A stretch of 64,000 bases of DNA from ZC4RG29 sp964521255. Its GTDB lineage: Bacteria > Bacteroidota > Bacteroidia > Cytophagales > Cyclobacteriaceae. Where the stretch lies: assembly GCA_964521255.1 (NCBI GenBank), contig CAZFRM010000021.1, positions 1 through 64,000 on the forward strand, given 5' to 3'. Under the pieces are notes generated by a model. It had not been told where the DNA came from. It saw only the letters and a program-made list of their open reading frames with translations, and did no database searches. The stretch's first letter is position 1, and the number at the start of each line of letters is the position of its first letter. The position numbers and the translations under genes are program-made. Positions 9,370 to 19,175 of this stretch are shown one piece after another.

Positions 9370-10377
9370 ATGTCTTTGATAAGCCATCAGATCGAATTTG
9401 ACACCGGTACGGTTAAGCCTCTTAACACACCAATTCTCTTTTTGATTTTTAACCGGCCTGACACAACAAGGGCAGTTTTTGAAGAAATACGAAAAGCCAG
9501 ACCAAAAAAATTGTTCATAGCAGCCGATGGTCCGAGGGTGAATAAACCTGGTGAAACCGAACGGTGTGAAGAAGCGCGCAAAGTTGCTACTCTTGTTGAT
9601 TGGCCTTGTGAAATGCACACGTTGTTGAGAGAAGAAAATTTAGGTTGTGGTCGGGCCGTCTCTGGTGCTATCTCGTGGTTCTTTGACCATGTTGAGGAAG
9701 GGATAATTCTGGAAGATGACACGCTCCCGTCACAAGATTTTTTCCGGTTTTGTTCGGAGATGCTCGAATATTATCGCTACGATACCAGGGTTTGGGAAGT
9801 TAGCGGCTCCTGTTTGCCAAGTACTCTTGCAGGTCGTAGTGAGTTCTCCTATTTTTTTTCAAACTGGGACTATATCTGGGGCTGGGCGACTTGGAAACGT
9901 GCATGGAAACACTATGACTATGAAATTAAGACTTACAAATTAATAATGGACAAAGGCTACTTTCACTCAAATTATACTTCGTTATACGAAGCATACTCTA
10001 TGAAACACGCCTATGACAAAGCATACTATCGAAATAAAGAAGTGACATGGTGGAGTTATCAATGGGGTTTTGTTCGTAAGATAAACTCAGGATTGGTCGC
10101 CGTCCCCACAAATAACATGGTAATCAATCTGGGACTTGGAAACAATGCAACCAATACTACGAGTGACGAAAGGTGGAGTTTTTTGAAATTAGAACAAATT
10201 GAATTCCCGCTTAGACACCCTTGGTTTGTAATGCACGACAGAATCACGGATGATGAAGTGTTTAGAAAATACATGACGAGTCCATTTTCGCGAATGAAAG
10301 CACAAGTGAAACGAGTAGCTGAGAACTTGGGGTTAGGGAAGGGGTATGAGCTTATGGCAAGGGCCTTAAAAAGATAG
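9370..10377 (+). CDS. Glycosyltransferase, GT-A fold (nucleotide-sugar transferase family)
   Basis: 335 residues, soluble and cytoplasmic, expected to add one sugar to the lipid-linked repeat unit. The start LFLIFNRPDTT..F..IRKARPKKLFIAADGPR is characteristic of a family often found in Bacteroidota polysaccharide loci. A DxD-like metal/nucleotide-binding site, LEDDT, is at 114-118. The aromatic-rich WDYIWGWATWKRAW stretch near residue 165 is also typical. Donor and acceptor cannot be read from sequence. It lies 56 bp behind the kinase gene and 31 bp before the polymerase gene. Confidence 0.8.
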   Translation: MSLISHQIEFDTGTVKPLNTPILFLIFNRPDTTRAVFEEIRKARPKKLFIAADGPRVNKPGETERCEEARKVATLVDWPCEMHTLLREENLGCGRAVSGAISWFFDHVEEGIILEDDTLPSQDFFRFCSEMLEYYRYDTRVWEVSGSCLPSTLAGRSEFSYFFSNWDYIWGWATWKRAWKHYDYEIKTYKLIMDKGYFHSNYTSLYEAYSMKHAYDKAYYRNKEVTWWSYQWGFVRKINSGLVAVPTNNMVINLGLGNNATNTTSDERWSFLKLEQIEFPLRHPWFVMHDRITDDEVFRKYMTSPFSRMKAQVKRVAENLGLGKGYELMARALKR

Positions 10378-10408
10378 CCCATGAAAAACACTGCTAATAT
10401 CTAAGGTT

Positions 10409-11719
10409 TTGTATAAAAAAGATATCATCAATTTTCTCTTCGTTAGTAGCTTCCCAATATTAGGGTTGGGATTTTATGTTCAAGGCAAAATGAGCCCGAC
10501 CCTTGGAAGCTTTATTTCAATTTTTCCATTTGTTATCATTATTCTCTTTTATCTCATTGACCTTATTTACCGCAAGGAATTTGAAATAAAGATCAATAAA
10601 AAGTATTTTCTGGTTCTTGCTTTTTTAATATCAACTGCTCTTTCCTATTTTATTTCGTTGAAAAAAGGTTATCCTCCACTTTCCGCCTCTCTGACTGTAG
10701 GTAGAGTACTTCAGGTGTTCCTACCTTTTCATGCCTTCATGGTACTGTACATATACAACTTTAATAGTAAGAAAGTTATACCTAAACTCACCTTAATAGG
10801 CCTGAGTCTTTTGTTGTTTATTAATGTGTTCGGTTTCTTTGTTTTGGGGTTGAGCAATATGACCCATAGTATCGAGGGGAGAATTAATTTTCCCTTTCTT
10901 GATTCATTTTACAGTGGAGCCGGTATTTTATGTGTCATCGACCTTATGTTGCTTTACTATATGAAGCAAATAAAAGATGATCCGGTAAGATTTACAGGAC
11001 TACTAACCTATTTCCTTTTGAATTTAGTATTCTTGTTTTATATCAACTCCAGGCTCATGACCTTGATATTCCTTGCTGTTGGATTACCTTTTTTACTCAA
11101 TAGAGGGTTTAAATCAAATCTGATCTATTTCATATCGCTGTTCACACTTCCCATTCTCCTTAATTCAACCGAGTTAATTTACGATGTTTTAAGCCATCCG
11201 ATATTTGAAGCTATACTGCAGCGTGTTGACATGAGAGATGTGATGACGTTCAATGGGAGATCGGATTTGTGGCAAGCCACTATTGATTGGATGATAGATG
11301 ATCAACGTGGTTTGGTGTTTGGAAATGGTTATATGGGGCAATATTTTTTAAGGTTGGTAGACGATGTCGCTTTACGTTGGCAGGTTTATCCGTTTAACCT
11401 TCATCTGCATAGCACCTCACTTCAAATTTTAATGTCGCAGGGTTTAGTTGGCTCGATTCTTATATTTGTTATTTTTTACCAAATGTTCATCTTCTTTCGA
11501 AGAAAGTACCAAGACAAAAGTGAGGGTGGTCTCTTTCTTCCTGTCATTGTATTTATGCTTTTTATTTTGCAGGTTGATCTATTTGTTTATGTGATTGGTG
11601 CTGGCGGTGTGGTGTTTTCATTGATGGCCGCCTGGCTTGTGATGGGAGAAAGAAAAGAAAAGGACAAAAGCGCTTTATATAACAAAGAAACATCACTTGA
11701 GACTGTTGATGTAGAATAG
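10409..11719 (+). CDS. Wzy-like O-antigen/exopolysaccharide polymerase
   Basis: 436 residues, almost all hydrophobic, with about ten predicted membrane helices. A large loop near residue 285 carries FNGRSDLWQATIDWM and is followed by HLHSTSLQILMSQGLVG, matching the conserved R and H...LQ..G.G pattern of Wzy polymerases. It should join lipid-linked repeat units at the periplasmic face. The frame opens with TTG at 10409. No good ATG lies nearby except Met28 (10490), so the start is uncertain. Pairs functionally with the flippase at 13910. Confidence 0.85.
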   Translation: MYKKDIINFLFVSSFPILGLGFYVQGKMSPTLGSFISIFPFVIIILFYLIDLIYRKEFEIKINKKYFLVLAFLISTALSYFISLKKGYPPLSASLTVGRVLQVFLPFHAFMVLYIYNFNSKKVIPKLTLIGLSLLLFINVFGFFVLGLSNMTHSIEGRINFPFLDSFYSGAGILCVIDLMLLYYMKQIKDDPVRFTGLLTYFLLNLVFLFYINSRLMTLIFLAVGLPFLLNRGFKSNLIYFISLFTLPILLNSTELIYDVLSHPIFEAILQRVDMRDVMTFNGRSDLWQATIDWMIDDQRGLVFGNGYMGQYFLRLVDDVALRWQVYPFNLHLHSTSLQILMSQGLVGSILIFVIFYQMFIFFRRKYQDKSEGGLFLPVIVFMLFILQVDLFVYVIGAGGVVFSLMAAWLVMGERKEKDKSALYNKETSLETVDVE

Positions 11720-11748
11720 GAGATTAAGATTTCATTATCATAGAACGT

Positions 11749-12753
11749 ATGCAGAAAATTGCGAAAGATGGAGTGGTTATGTTATCTCGGCTTTTGGGTT
11801 TTACAGGCTTGAGGAAGCTTCTTCAGCGTGATATTTATGTGATTAACTATCATAGCATTAAGGGAATAGACGTCGATCCATATATAAAAAACGAGGTTTA
11901 TCGAACGCAGGAGGAATTTGAGAAGGATATTGTCTTTTATCTGAAGCATTTCAACATCATTAGTGCAGTTGATTTAATTGATATTATCAACAACGGAAGG
12001 CCTATACAAAAGAATTCTCTCATTCTAACCTTTGATGATGGTTTAAGGGTAAATCTGGATATACATATTCCGATTTTAAAGAGGCATAATGTTCCAGCTA
12101 CTTTTTTTTTAAACAGCGCATTTATCGATAACAAAGATTTGCATTTTGCACGGAAAAAGAATCTTATTCTTCAGAAAATTCACGATGATAAGGCAGACCT
12201 TTTGAGCGCATATTTATCAGATCATAAGATGTATAACGGTGAAGTTAGCGCTTCAATAAAAGCTATCAATTACCGTGAAAAAGTGCACCTGGAGGAACTG
12301 GCAAAAATGCTCAAGATTGATTTCAAGGCTTACCTTTTAGAAAATGCTCCCTATCTTTCTTCGGAGGAAATACGGTGCATTATTGATGAAGGTTTTTTTA
12401 TCGGTGCGCACAGTATTGATCATCCACGTTATACTGAATTGTCTCTTGAGGAGCAGGTGCATCAAACTGTAGAGAGTCTGCGATTTGTTACCGAGCGATT
12501 CAATCTTACTTACCGGCTGTTTGCCTTTCCTTACGAGGATACAATGTTGACTAAGGAATTTTATAGCAGAATTCGCCCATATGTTGATCTGACTTTTGGC
12601 ACTAAGGGGTTTGTTGACGATTCGATAGATTTTAGTATTCAACGGTCAGAGGTTGAAAGTACCCAGTTACCTGCTGTAGAAGCTTTGAAATACAGGTTCC
12701 TGACATCTTACTCATATGTTCTTTTTAAGGATAAAAAAATCAAGAGATATTGA
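11749..12753 (+). CDS. Polysaccharide deacetylase (NodB-like, carbohydrate esterase 4)
   Basis: 334 residues. Removes N- or O-acetyl groups from sugars, probably tailoring the polymer or its precursor. The catalytic/metal pair is in LTFDDG (Asp96-Asp97), and the metal-binding HxxxH is AHSIDHPRY (His221, His225). ATFFLNS following the first motif is also family-typical. A long insert separates the two motifs. No signal peptide is obvious, so a cytoplasmic or membrane-associated site is likely. It lies 29 bp after the polymerase gene and probably shares its transcript. Confidence 0.87.
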   Translation: MQKIAKDGVVMLSRLLGFTGLRKLLQRDIYVINYHSIKGIDVDPYIKNEVYRTQEEFEKDIVFYLKHFNIISAVDLIDIINNGRPIQKNSLILTFDDGLRVNLDIHIPILKRHNVPATFFLNSAFIDNKDLHFARKKNLILQKIHDDKADLLSAYLSDHKMYNGEVSASIKAINYREKVHLEELAKMLKIDFKAYLLENAPYLSSEEIRCIIDEGFFIGAHSIDHPRYTELSLEEQVHQTVESLRFVTERFNLTYRLFAFPYEDTMLTKEFYSRIRPYVDLTFGTKGFVDDSIDFSIQRSEVESTQLPAVEALKYRFLTSYSYVLFKDKKIKRY

Positions 12754-12794
12754 TCTGTCGGCGAATTCGTTCACAAGCATCCCGATAAAAAATA

Positions 12795-13898
12795 ATGGAA
12801 ATCGAAATCTATACTGTTGATCAGCTAAGCAGAGCGTTATTAGATAAAAAGTTTTGGTTTCAGAATGTTGCTCCCATAACCAAACACAGAGCTCAGTTTG
12901 TAATAAACAATCCCCGGTCAGAAAAAGAGGATCCTGTTTTATTTATTGCAAAAGAGGAAGATGAAATTATTGGTTTTAGATTAGTATTTCCGGATAAAGT
13001 TTTTGTGAATAATCACGTTATCAAAATAGGGTGGGGGTCTTCTTTTTGGGTAAATGACAAGTACAGAGGCAAGGGAATAGGCCGTGCGCTCTTTGAAAGA
13101 AGTTTAGAACTCTGGAAAGGAAATATCGGTTCGCTGGTTCAATCTAAGGATGCTGCCAGAGTTTATGAGGGCAATCCGAATTTTTATTGCTTCAGGCAGT
13201 CAGAGGGGTATCAATTCATCATAAAATTGAATTTATACTATTGGATAAGGAAACGGGTTGATTTACCAAGACTGTTTAGTTTTGTCTTTTCAGTTGCCGG
13301 TATTCCGGTGAATACTGCGTTGGGCCTGCTGAAACTAAAGTGGTTGTATGTTAAAAAGCCAAACCGTGATTTGAATCTCGAATATTGCCTCGAAATATCG
13401 GATAGTGAGACCACAGAATTTGTTAGGAATCATAACAAGCATTCGTTACTTCAAAAGGAAGTGAGGGATATTAATGCGATTATTAAGTACCCTACCTCAA
13501 TAGCGACACCGTTAACTGATGTTATTACTTCGCGTTATTTTTTTTCAACGAAGGCCTTACGATTTGAATATTTGTATGTTAAACTGTATGATAAAAGGAA
13601 CGATGTTAGCGGTTTGTTGTTGATGAACATAGAAGGCAATGAAATGAAATTGTTGTACTATTTCTATAGATCGGAAGACGTGCTGAACAGGATCTTTGAT
13701 GTCTTTCTATTACATGCGGTCAAATTAGATATTGAAATCGTTTCAACCTACGACGATATTTTTATTGACTACTTAAAAAAAAGATCTGGCTTTCCATTCT
13801 TATATAGTAGACAAAGGAAAAGAAAATCCTTTTTACCCAATCATTTCAAAGCGTATAACCTTGAGGGTTGTAAGATTTTCGACGGTGATGGAGCCTAG
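12795..13898 (+). CDS. GNAT-family acetyltransferase with extra C-terminal domain
   Basis: 367 residues. The N-terminal 160 residues form a GNAT fold with the acetyl-CoA pyrophosphate loop YRGKGIGRAL at 90-99, preceded by the beta-strand IKIGWGSSFWV. The rest (about 165-367) is a second domain I do not recognise, perhaps a degenerate second GNAT repeat. Position in the cluster suggests N-acetylation of an amino sugar, possibly opposing or feeding the deacetylase before it. The substrate is unknown. The gene is convergent with the flippase, 11 bp apart. Confidence 0.75.
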   Translation: MEIEIYTVDQLSRALLDKKFWFQNVAPITKHRAQFVINNPRSEKEDPVLFIAKEEDEIIGFRLVFPDKVFVNNHVIKIGWGSSFWVNDKYRGKGIGRALFERSLELWKGNIGSLVQSKDAARVYEGNPNFYCFRQSEGYQFIIKLNLYYWIRKRVDLPRLFSFVFSVAGIPVNTALGLLKLKWLYVKKPNRDLNLEYCLEISDSETTEFVRNHNKHSLLQKEVRDINAIIKYPTSIATPLTDVITSRYFFSTKALRFEYLYVKLYDKRNDVSGLLLMNIEGNEMKLLYYFYRSEDVLNRIFDVFLLHAVKLDIEIVSTYDDIFIDYLKKRSGFPFLYSRQRKRKSFLPNHFKAYNLEGCKIFDGDGA

Positions 13899-13909
13899 GT
13901 AGGTATTTT

Positions 13910-15265
13910 CTAACGAAGGTTTGATAAATTCTTTAAGCTCCGCGCCAGACTGAAGAAGTTAAACGATCGGGTTAAGGAAATGAACATCGACCTGCCCTTA
14001 GGTATTAACAACAAACTGAAATAGTTGGCAAACGAATAGGAAATAAGCGTTGCTATCGCTGCGCCATTTAAGCCGATAGCTTTAATCAATACGTAACCCA
14101 GTACGATGTTCATTACGCCGGCTATTATCAGGCAAAACATTCTGAATTTCTGAAGGTTCTCAATAATGATCCAGTTGCTATTGGCTATTCCCATGGATGT
14201 AAATACACCGGACCAAACATAAAGAGACATTATATCCGCACTACGAGAATACGCTTCGCCAAAAAGTGAAGTGACAAATGTATGTGAGAAAATCGTCAAC
14301 GGCAGCGCTACGGAAACTGAAATTATCATTATTAGGTTATACAACTGCTGCAAACGGTCTAAGTATAACTTTTCGTTGTGCTTCTTTGAATTTACCAAAG
14401 AAGGAAATACTGAAGTACAAATAGCTATTGGTATAAAATACCACATTTCACTTAGCCGGACACAAACTCCATAATAACCAGCGGCTTCGTTGCCTAACAT
14501 CCACTTAACCATGAGTTGGTTGAATTTCATATACGCTGTGATCGCCAAACCTGAGAAGATCAGGGGCCATGATGTTTTCAATAAGTACTTGGCAATTAAT
14601 AAATCAAACTTCCACTTGAATATTCCATTTGAATTCTTTTCATAGAAATAGACAAGACCGACACCAATTATAAAATAGTCGAGGGAAGTGGCGATAGCGA
14701 ACATCGGTAACGAGGCTTCTCCTAACACAAGGATAATCCTTATGGTTGAAACAGCGATCAATGCAATCATCTGGCTGATCACGATATACTTTGATAGTAC
14801 CTTTGATTTGAAGTGAAATTCTATTATTCCAAATACTTGCCCTATGATTCCAAACCCAATAATGTAAATCAAAATTCGTGTGGTTAGATCCTGACTGGTG
14901 AATTGCACTATAATGGCAAGTAAGATGCAGACCAAGATCGCGGAGATCAGTCTCAGTGTAAACGCTGTACCTAACAATACATCCTGTTTGTCCTCATCTT
15001 TGACCAATTCCCGGATTAAGATTGTATCCAGGCCTAGAATGGCGACAGTTGAAACCAGACCAACGAAGCTTATAACATAATTTAGGAGTCCATATTGCTC
15101 GGGCCCCAGAAATCGTGCAACATATGCCCCAATGAGTATTCCCGCAATTAGCCGCAAAACCTTTTCCATAAAAATCCACCCGGTATTGGACAAATACTTT
15201 CTAAATCCGGGATGGGAAATAACTGTTCGAACCCTCTTGTTGACCTGTTGTAGCTGCGTTATCAA
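13910..15265 (-). CDS. Wzx-like oligosaccharide flippase
   Basis: 451 residues with about twelve hydrophobic segments. The N-terminal NTGWIFMEKVLRLIAGILIGAYVARFLGPEQYGLLNY is the signature of the polysaccharide transporter (Wzx/RfbX, MOP superfamily) group. It should turn the undecaprenyl-linked repeat unit across the inner membrane for Wzy. It is the only gene on the minus strand in this part of the locus and ends 11 bp from the convergent acetyltransferase gene. Confidence 0.92.
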   Translation of the reverse strand: MITQLQQVNKRVRTVISHPGFRKYLSNTGWIFMEKVLRLIAGILIGAYVARFLGPEQYGLLNYVISFVGLVSTVAILGLDTILIRELVKDEDKQDVLLGTAFTLRLISAILVCILLAIIVQFTSQDLTTRILIYIIGFGIIGQVFGIIEFHFKSKVLSKYIVISQMIALIAVSTIRIILVLGEASLPMFAIATSLDYFIIGVGLVYFYEKNSNGIFKWKFDLLIAKYLLKTSWPLIFSGLAITAYMKFNQLMVKWMLGNEAAGYYGVCVRLSEMWYFIPIAICTSVFPSLVNSKKHNEKLYLDRLQQLYNLIMIISVSVALPLTIFSHTFVTSLFGEAYSRSADIMSLYVWSGVFTSMGIANSNWIIIENLQKFRMFCLIIAGVMNIVLGYVLIKAIGLNGAAIATLISYSFANYFSLLLIPKGRSMFISLTRSFNFFSLARSLKNLSNLR

Positions 15266-15901
15266 ACGATTTATTAACTAATTAAAGGGCGCAATGGTGT
15301 GTTTAAATTATGATCAACTAATAAATGCAAGCTTTAGTGAAAATATGGTAGTTATCGCGACCTTGTCTTCTTATGTGCTTGGGAAAAATCTCTTTTGCAC
15401 AAGGTACCTGGTTTTGTGATTCGTTTGCAATGATATGCGTCTGACACTTCCATGATTTTGGTTTTAGTTTGAGTTTGAGTAGTGACAGATACTTTAGTGA
15501 GTGTTGGTTCAGAGTCTTCAGAGAATTCTAATTTTTCTGAATTGGAAACTCACAACCGGTTGATCCCAACGCTTGGAAGTCGCCGACGTAATCATGAAGT
15601 TTAAATTTTGATAAGGTACGCCCTCCACGCCTCAGCGCATGCCTGCCCGCGACCGGCCAGTGAGAGCAGGTAGGGGTGCAAGAAGATATTTATGAAAGTG
15701 AAAGATAAACTCATCTTCCGTGGAAGGGGAGTCAACAAAGGACCGCCAGATACATCACCCAAAAATTATGGCAGGGTCTGACGGTGACGGGCTAACGCTT
15801 GTTCTGCTAAATAATTAATCCTATTTTTATCCTCTGCCTGTAATGTGAAGATGAAGTGTAGCACAAATTCCATAGATTCCGCTAGTCGTCGATGAGTCTA
15901 T
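15266..15901. other. Intergenic, 636 bp, nothing recognised
   Basis: Divergent spacer between the flippase and the methyltransferase genes, so it should hold both promoters. I see no tRNA, no exact RTGAY-N4-RTCAY dyad and no gene-sized frame. A short G+C-rich patch at about 15625-15680 differs in composition from its surroundings and could be a relic of an inserted repeat. Confidence 0.4.
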
Positions 15902-16867
15902 ATGTGTGGTGATTTTTCCATGGTGCGATATGAAGGAGGAAAGGCGGATGAATGTTTAAACCAAATCAGCAACCCAATGAATACTGGAACAGACTTTCAC
16001 CTGGTAAGTTATGAACTTCACAAGAAGTGTTTTGAGGATGACGGTCCAGGAAATACGCATTATGATACCTGGTTTGACGACACGACGGTCGACTACTGGC
16101 GCCATATGCGGATGATGGAGCCAGCCTATCCGTTATTGGAATGGAAAAAATGGCTTACGGTCGGTGATGGCCGTTGGGGATTGGATTCTATTCGGTTAAA
16201 GAAGGTAAATCCATCTATTTCTATCCTCCCGACGGACCTGTCGGAAAATCTTTTGCGCAAATCTCATGGGCGCGGCTTGATTGAAGACTACTCTGTTGAG
16301 AATGCTGAGTCACTAAGCTTTAATGATAATGAGTTTGACGTGGCCCTTTGTAAGGAATCATTCCATCACTTTCCAAGGCCTTTTTTGGCGCTATACGAGA
16401 TGCTTCGAGTATCTCGAAAGGCGGTAGTTCTTGTCGAGCCAAACGACCAACTGCCAAGACCTCCCGTACGACGTATATTGGAATCGTTATTGATCAAATT
16501 TAAGCTTCGGAAGCCGCATGTTGATTCAAACTTTGAAAAGATTGGTAATTACGTTTATACAATCTCTAAGCGGGAATTGCAAAAGGCGGCCACCGCCATT
16601 CAACTTCCCCTGGTTGCTTTCCACGAATTCGATGATCATTATATAGATGGAGTAGAATTTGAAAAGCGTGCCGACAATGGGCCACTTCAAAAAAGGATAA
16701 AGAGATTTTTGTGGTTGGGGAAATGGAAGGCGAGACTTGGTTTAAGAAGACAAAGTCACATGGTGGCTATTCTTTTCAAGGTTATGCCGAGTGACGATAT
16801 GATCTGTAAACTTAAGGGTGGTGGGTTTACAGTAGTCCCGATTCCAAAGAATCCCTATTTGAAGTAG
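15902..16867 (+). CDS. Class I SAM-dependent methyltransferase
   Basis: 321 residues. The core motif LTVGDGRWGLDS near residues 84-95 is a slightly unusual glycine-rich SAM loop. It is followed by ILPTDLSENLL (acidic residue for the ribose) and by FDVALCKESFHHFPRPFLALYEMLRV, as in Methyltransf_11 proteins. The target is unknown; location suggests a sugar or lipid carrier of the polysaccharide pathway. Translation may begin at Met26 (15977) rather than at 15902, since the first 25 residues look atypical. It is isolated, with long spacers on both sides. Confidence 0.75.
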   Translation: MCGDFSMVRYEGGKADECLNQISNPMNTGTDFHLVSYELHKKCFEDDGPGNTHYDTWFDDTTVDYWRHMRMMEPAYPLLEWKKWLTVGDGRWGLDSIRLKKVNPSISILPTDLSENLLRKSHGRGLIEDYSVENAESLSFNDNEFDVALCKESFHHFPRPFLALYEMLRVSRKAVVLVEPNDQLPRPPVRRILESLLIKFKLRKPHVDSNFEKIGNYVYTISKRELQKAATAIQLPLVAFHEFDDHYIDGVEFEKRADNGPLQKRIKRFLWLGKWKARLGLRRQSHMVAILFKVMPSDDMICKLKGGGFTVVPIPKNPYLK

Positions 16868-17725
16868 ATTCGACTTGATCTGACAGTTGGTTAACTTAGC
16901 AGTGCAATCCAATAAGTTAAACCCTCTTAAACCGTCAGAATTGAGAACAGAAACAAAGCTAATCAAAACCAAATTAGGTCTTACCAATTTAGCTGGACAT
17001 TAAGGTAATGTCACCCAGGCATGTCCCATGATGGGCTATTCCCGCGACACCTTCCATAGATCAAAGAACTGTATGAAATCGGTGACGAACTGGCTTTGAA
17101 GGAAGTCAATCGCAGGAAGCAATTCCGAAGAATCGCGTGGAGCCAGAAGTCGACCAAACCGTTGTTGAGATGGCGAGTTCGTCAAGTCAGGTTTTTCCAT
17201 TTTCAGCACGAAAAGAATTGTCAAACATAAGGTAATGTACTATCCGTAAGTGAACTTTGTTTCGTTTGATAATTTTTACAGAAGGCGATTGCTCCAGGTA
17301 GATGTAGAATAATCGCTGAAGAGTATCAATAGAAAGTCCACTAACTAACACGGCTAAGTGTTCTATAAGTTTGACGTTCCAATATCCATTTTCTAAACCA
17401 CACAAATCTAAACGTTGTTCCCGGTCCGTTACGTGTGAAATGAATACCAATAATTCTTGCAATTGAAGCGCTGTTTCGTGGTTTGAATTCCCCAACGGAT
17501 TACATCCAAACTACCAGATGCCAACAGCGTTTTTTTAGAGTTTTCATAAACAAAATAAAGTTTATTTTTCAGTATTATGCCAAACATAACCTGTCTGAAA
17601 TGTAGACGAACTCGTTGTTAAATTTTGAGAAAAATAATTTGAAATAGGGCTATCTGAGCTTCACCCGATCTAGCCTCAATGTAACAGTCAGAATACGATT
17701 CATTTTAAGCGCAAATACTTAATAA
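16868..17725. other. Intergenic, 858 bp, with weak small reading frames
   Basis: No recognisable gene. Two overlapping minus-strand frames, 17187-17495 and 17036-17224, are the only possible coding regions. A small CCCAT/ATGGG hairpin lies near 17028-17038. Length and lack of family resemblance suggest decayed or non-coding DNA. Confidence 0.35.
17187..17495 (-). CDS. Doubtful small hypothetical protein (102 aa)
   Basis: I do not recognise this frame. The product would be soluble, with a leucine-rich middle and no signal peptide. A second frame (17036-17224, 62 codons) starts inside its end, so the pair might be one gene broken by a frameshift. No operon partner or terminator supports it; it may be non-coding. 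Confidence 0.2.
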   Translation of the reverse strand: MGNSNHETALQLQELLVFISHVTDREQRLDLCGLENGYWNVKLIEHLAVLVSGLSIDTLQRLFYIYLEQSPSVKIIKRNKVHLRIVHYLMFDNSFRAENGKT

Positions 17726-19159
17726 TTATTCCGCAGAATAGAGCCAGGCTTCTTGGAAAAGGTTTTTCAACCGATATTGATTTCTAGCCTTTCTGGCCTC
17801 TTCAAGGTCAAAGCTTGAGAAAATGTAAACGTAGTACAGTTTCTTTTTCGGATTAAGCGAAACATCAGCTGAATATCCCTTCGCTCTTATTGAACGCGCA
17901 TATCTTGTTGCATTATTCATCGTGCTGAACGCTCCTACCACTACATAATGTCCTTTTGAGAGCGTGAAAGACTTCGCAGGGTGAGTTGTAGTCTTTTCAA
18001 CCTCTGGCACTTCTGAGATAGCCATAGCGACATCCTCCACGTCATTAAAACTTGTTTCGGCAGGAGTAGTGATGGCTTGATCTAACGCTCTCGATTCGGT
18101 TAGAGCCGTTGTAGATTCTTCTGTTACTTTCTCTTCTGTGACCTGTTCATTCTCTTGTTGTTCTAGCGGCTGATCCTTCGTTTGCGGTCTAACTACCTTG
18201 GCATTGGCCATTGAAGATGTCTTTCTAAGAGGACCCTTCACAAGCGCCCGCGATTTTTTATTACCAAACCGGATTCCTAAATGCAGCTCATGTGAACTCG
18301 TTGAAGATAGATCACTATCAAACGATGGCATTTCATAGCTATAGCTAAACCTGAATTTATCCAATACATTCATACCCAGGAAGAGACCCAGGCCACTATC
18401 CTGATTGTAGCTGACGCCCGTCCATAGTATATCTTTGTAATAAACCATAGTAGCGGCTTCCCATGAATCTTGCAAGCCATCTTCACTTTGACGATATAGA
18501 ACATAAGGTTCCATTGAGAAATTTTCCATTAAGCCAACATTGAACCGGTAGCTTACGGAGTAAAGCCTGTTCTTCAGATTTGATAATGAGAATTTATTAA
18601 AAGCCTCTGCGTTAAATGGATCTGACTTGAATATTTCTGTCAAGGCAAACCCAACACGTAAACCTTTATTGGTGTATAGCACTCCGAAATTCCCATCAAC
18701 GTAAGTGTTATTATTGGCAGCGCTTACAATAGCGGGATCGTTGAGATTAATTCCTTCTGATGTCAGGTCGAGCTTATTGGTTCCAACCCCTGCTGACAGA
18801 CCGAATCTAATGGTCTCATTTTCGGTAATGGGCACAACATACCCAAAGGTTCCCATGAATGTATTGTTGGTAAGCAAAACCTGCTGATCATTCATTATGT
18901 TCAAGCCTAATGAAACTCTACCCATAGTAGGATATTGCAGACTTACTCCGGTGGTGACAGGGGCATCCTTAAAATTGATCCACTGCTTACGATAAACCAC
19001 ATTAAGCTCAGGCTGATCGTTAATCGCTACATAAGCAGGGTTAAATAAATAGGGATTAAAAGCAAACTGCCTGTAAAAGGGTCCTGGCGTTTGGCCAAAA
19101 GAAACAGTCGTGATTAAAGCAAGCAAGACAAGGACTAAAAGGTTTTTTTTCATCAGCAC
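17726..19159 (-). CDS. PorP/SprF-family outer-membrane protein with C-terminal SPOR domain
   Basis: 477 residues. A signal peptide (to about residue 22, ending SFGQ) is followed by the PorP/SprF beta-barrel-like domain (about 25-310), including the family start PFYRQFAFNPYLFNPAYVA. A Glu/Thr-rich linker (about 310-400) leads to a SPOR domain (about 405-477, from YVVVGAFSTMNNA), which in known proteins binds denuded peptidoglycan. PorP/SprF proteins assist T9SS secretion or surface attachment of type B cargo. The gene immediately upstream on the same strand encodes such a cargo, 16 bp away, so the two form a pair. The SPOR fusion could anchor the complex to the wall (inference). Confidence 0.9.
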   Translation of the reverse strand: MLMKKNLLVLVLLALITTVSFGQTPGPFYRQFAFNPYLFNPAYVAINDQPELNVVYRKQWINFKDAPVTTGVSLQYPTMGRVSLGLNIMNDQQVLLTNNTFMGTFGYVVPITENETIRFGLSAGVGTNKLDLTSEGINLNDPAIVSAANNNTYVDGNFGVLYTNKGLRVGFALTEIFKSDPFNAEAFNKFSLSNLKNRLYSVSYRFNVGLMENFSMEPYVLYRQSEDGLQDSWEAATMVYYKDILWTGVSYNQDSGLGLFLGMNVLDKFRFSYSYEMPSFDSDLSSTSSHELHLGIRFGNKKSRALVKGPLRKTSSMANAKVVRPQTKDQPLEQQENEQVTEEKVTEESTTALTESRALDQAITTPAETSFNDVEDVAMAISEVPEVEKTTTHPAKSFTLSKGHYVVVGAFSTMNNATRYARSIRAKGYSADVSLNPKKKLYYVYIFSSFDLEEARKARNQYRLKNLFQEAWLYSAE

Positions 19160-19175
19160 TTTTCAAATAAAATTT

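Noticed and set aside
15625..15680. G+C-rich patch as a possible RNA gene
   Set aside because: No convincing stem arrangement or match to a known RNA could be seen by eye.
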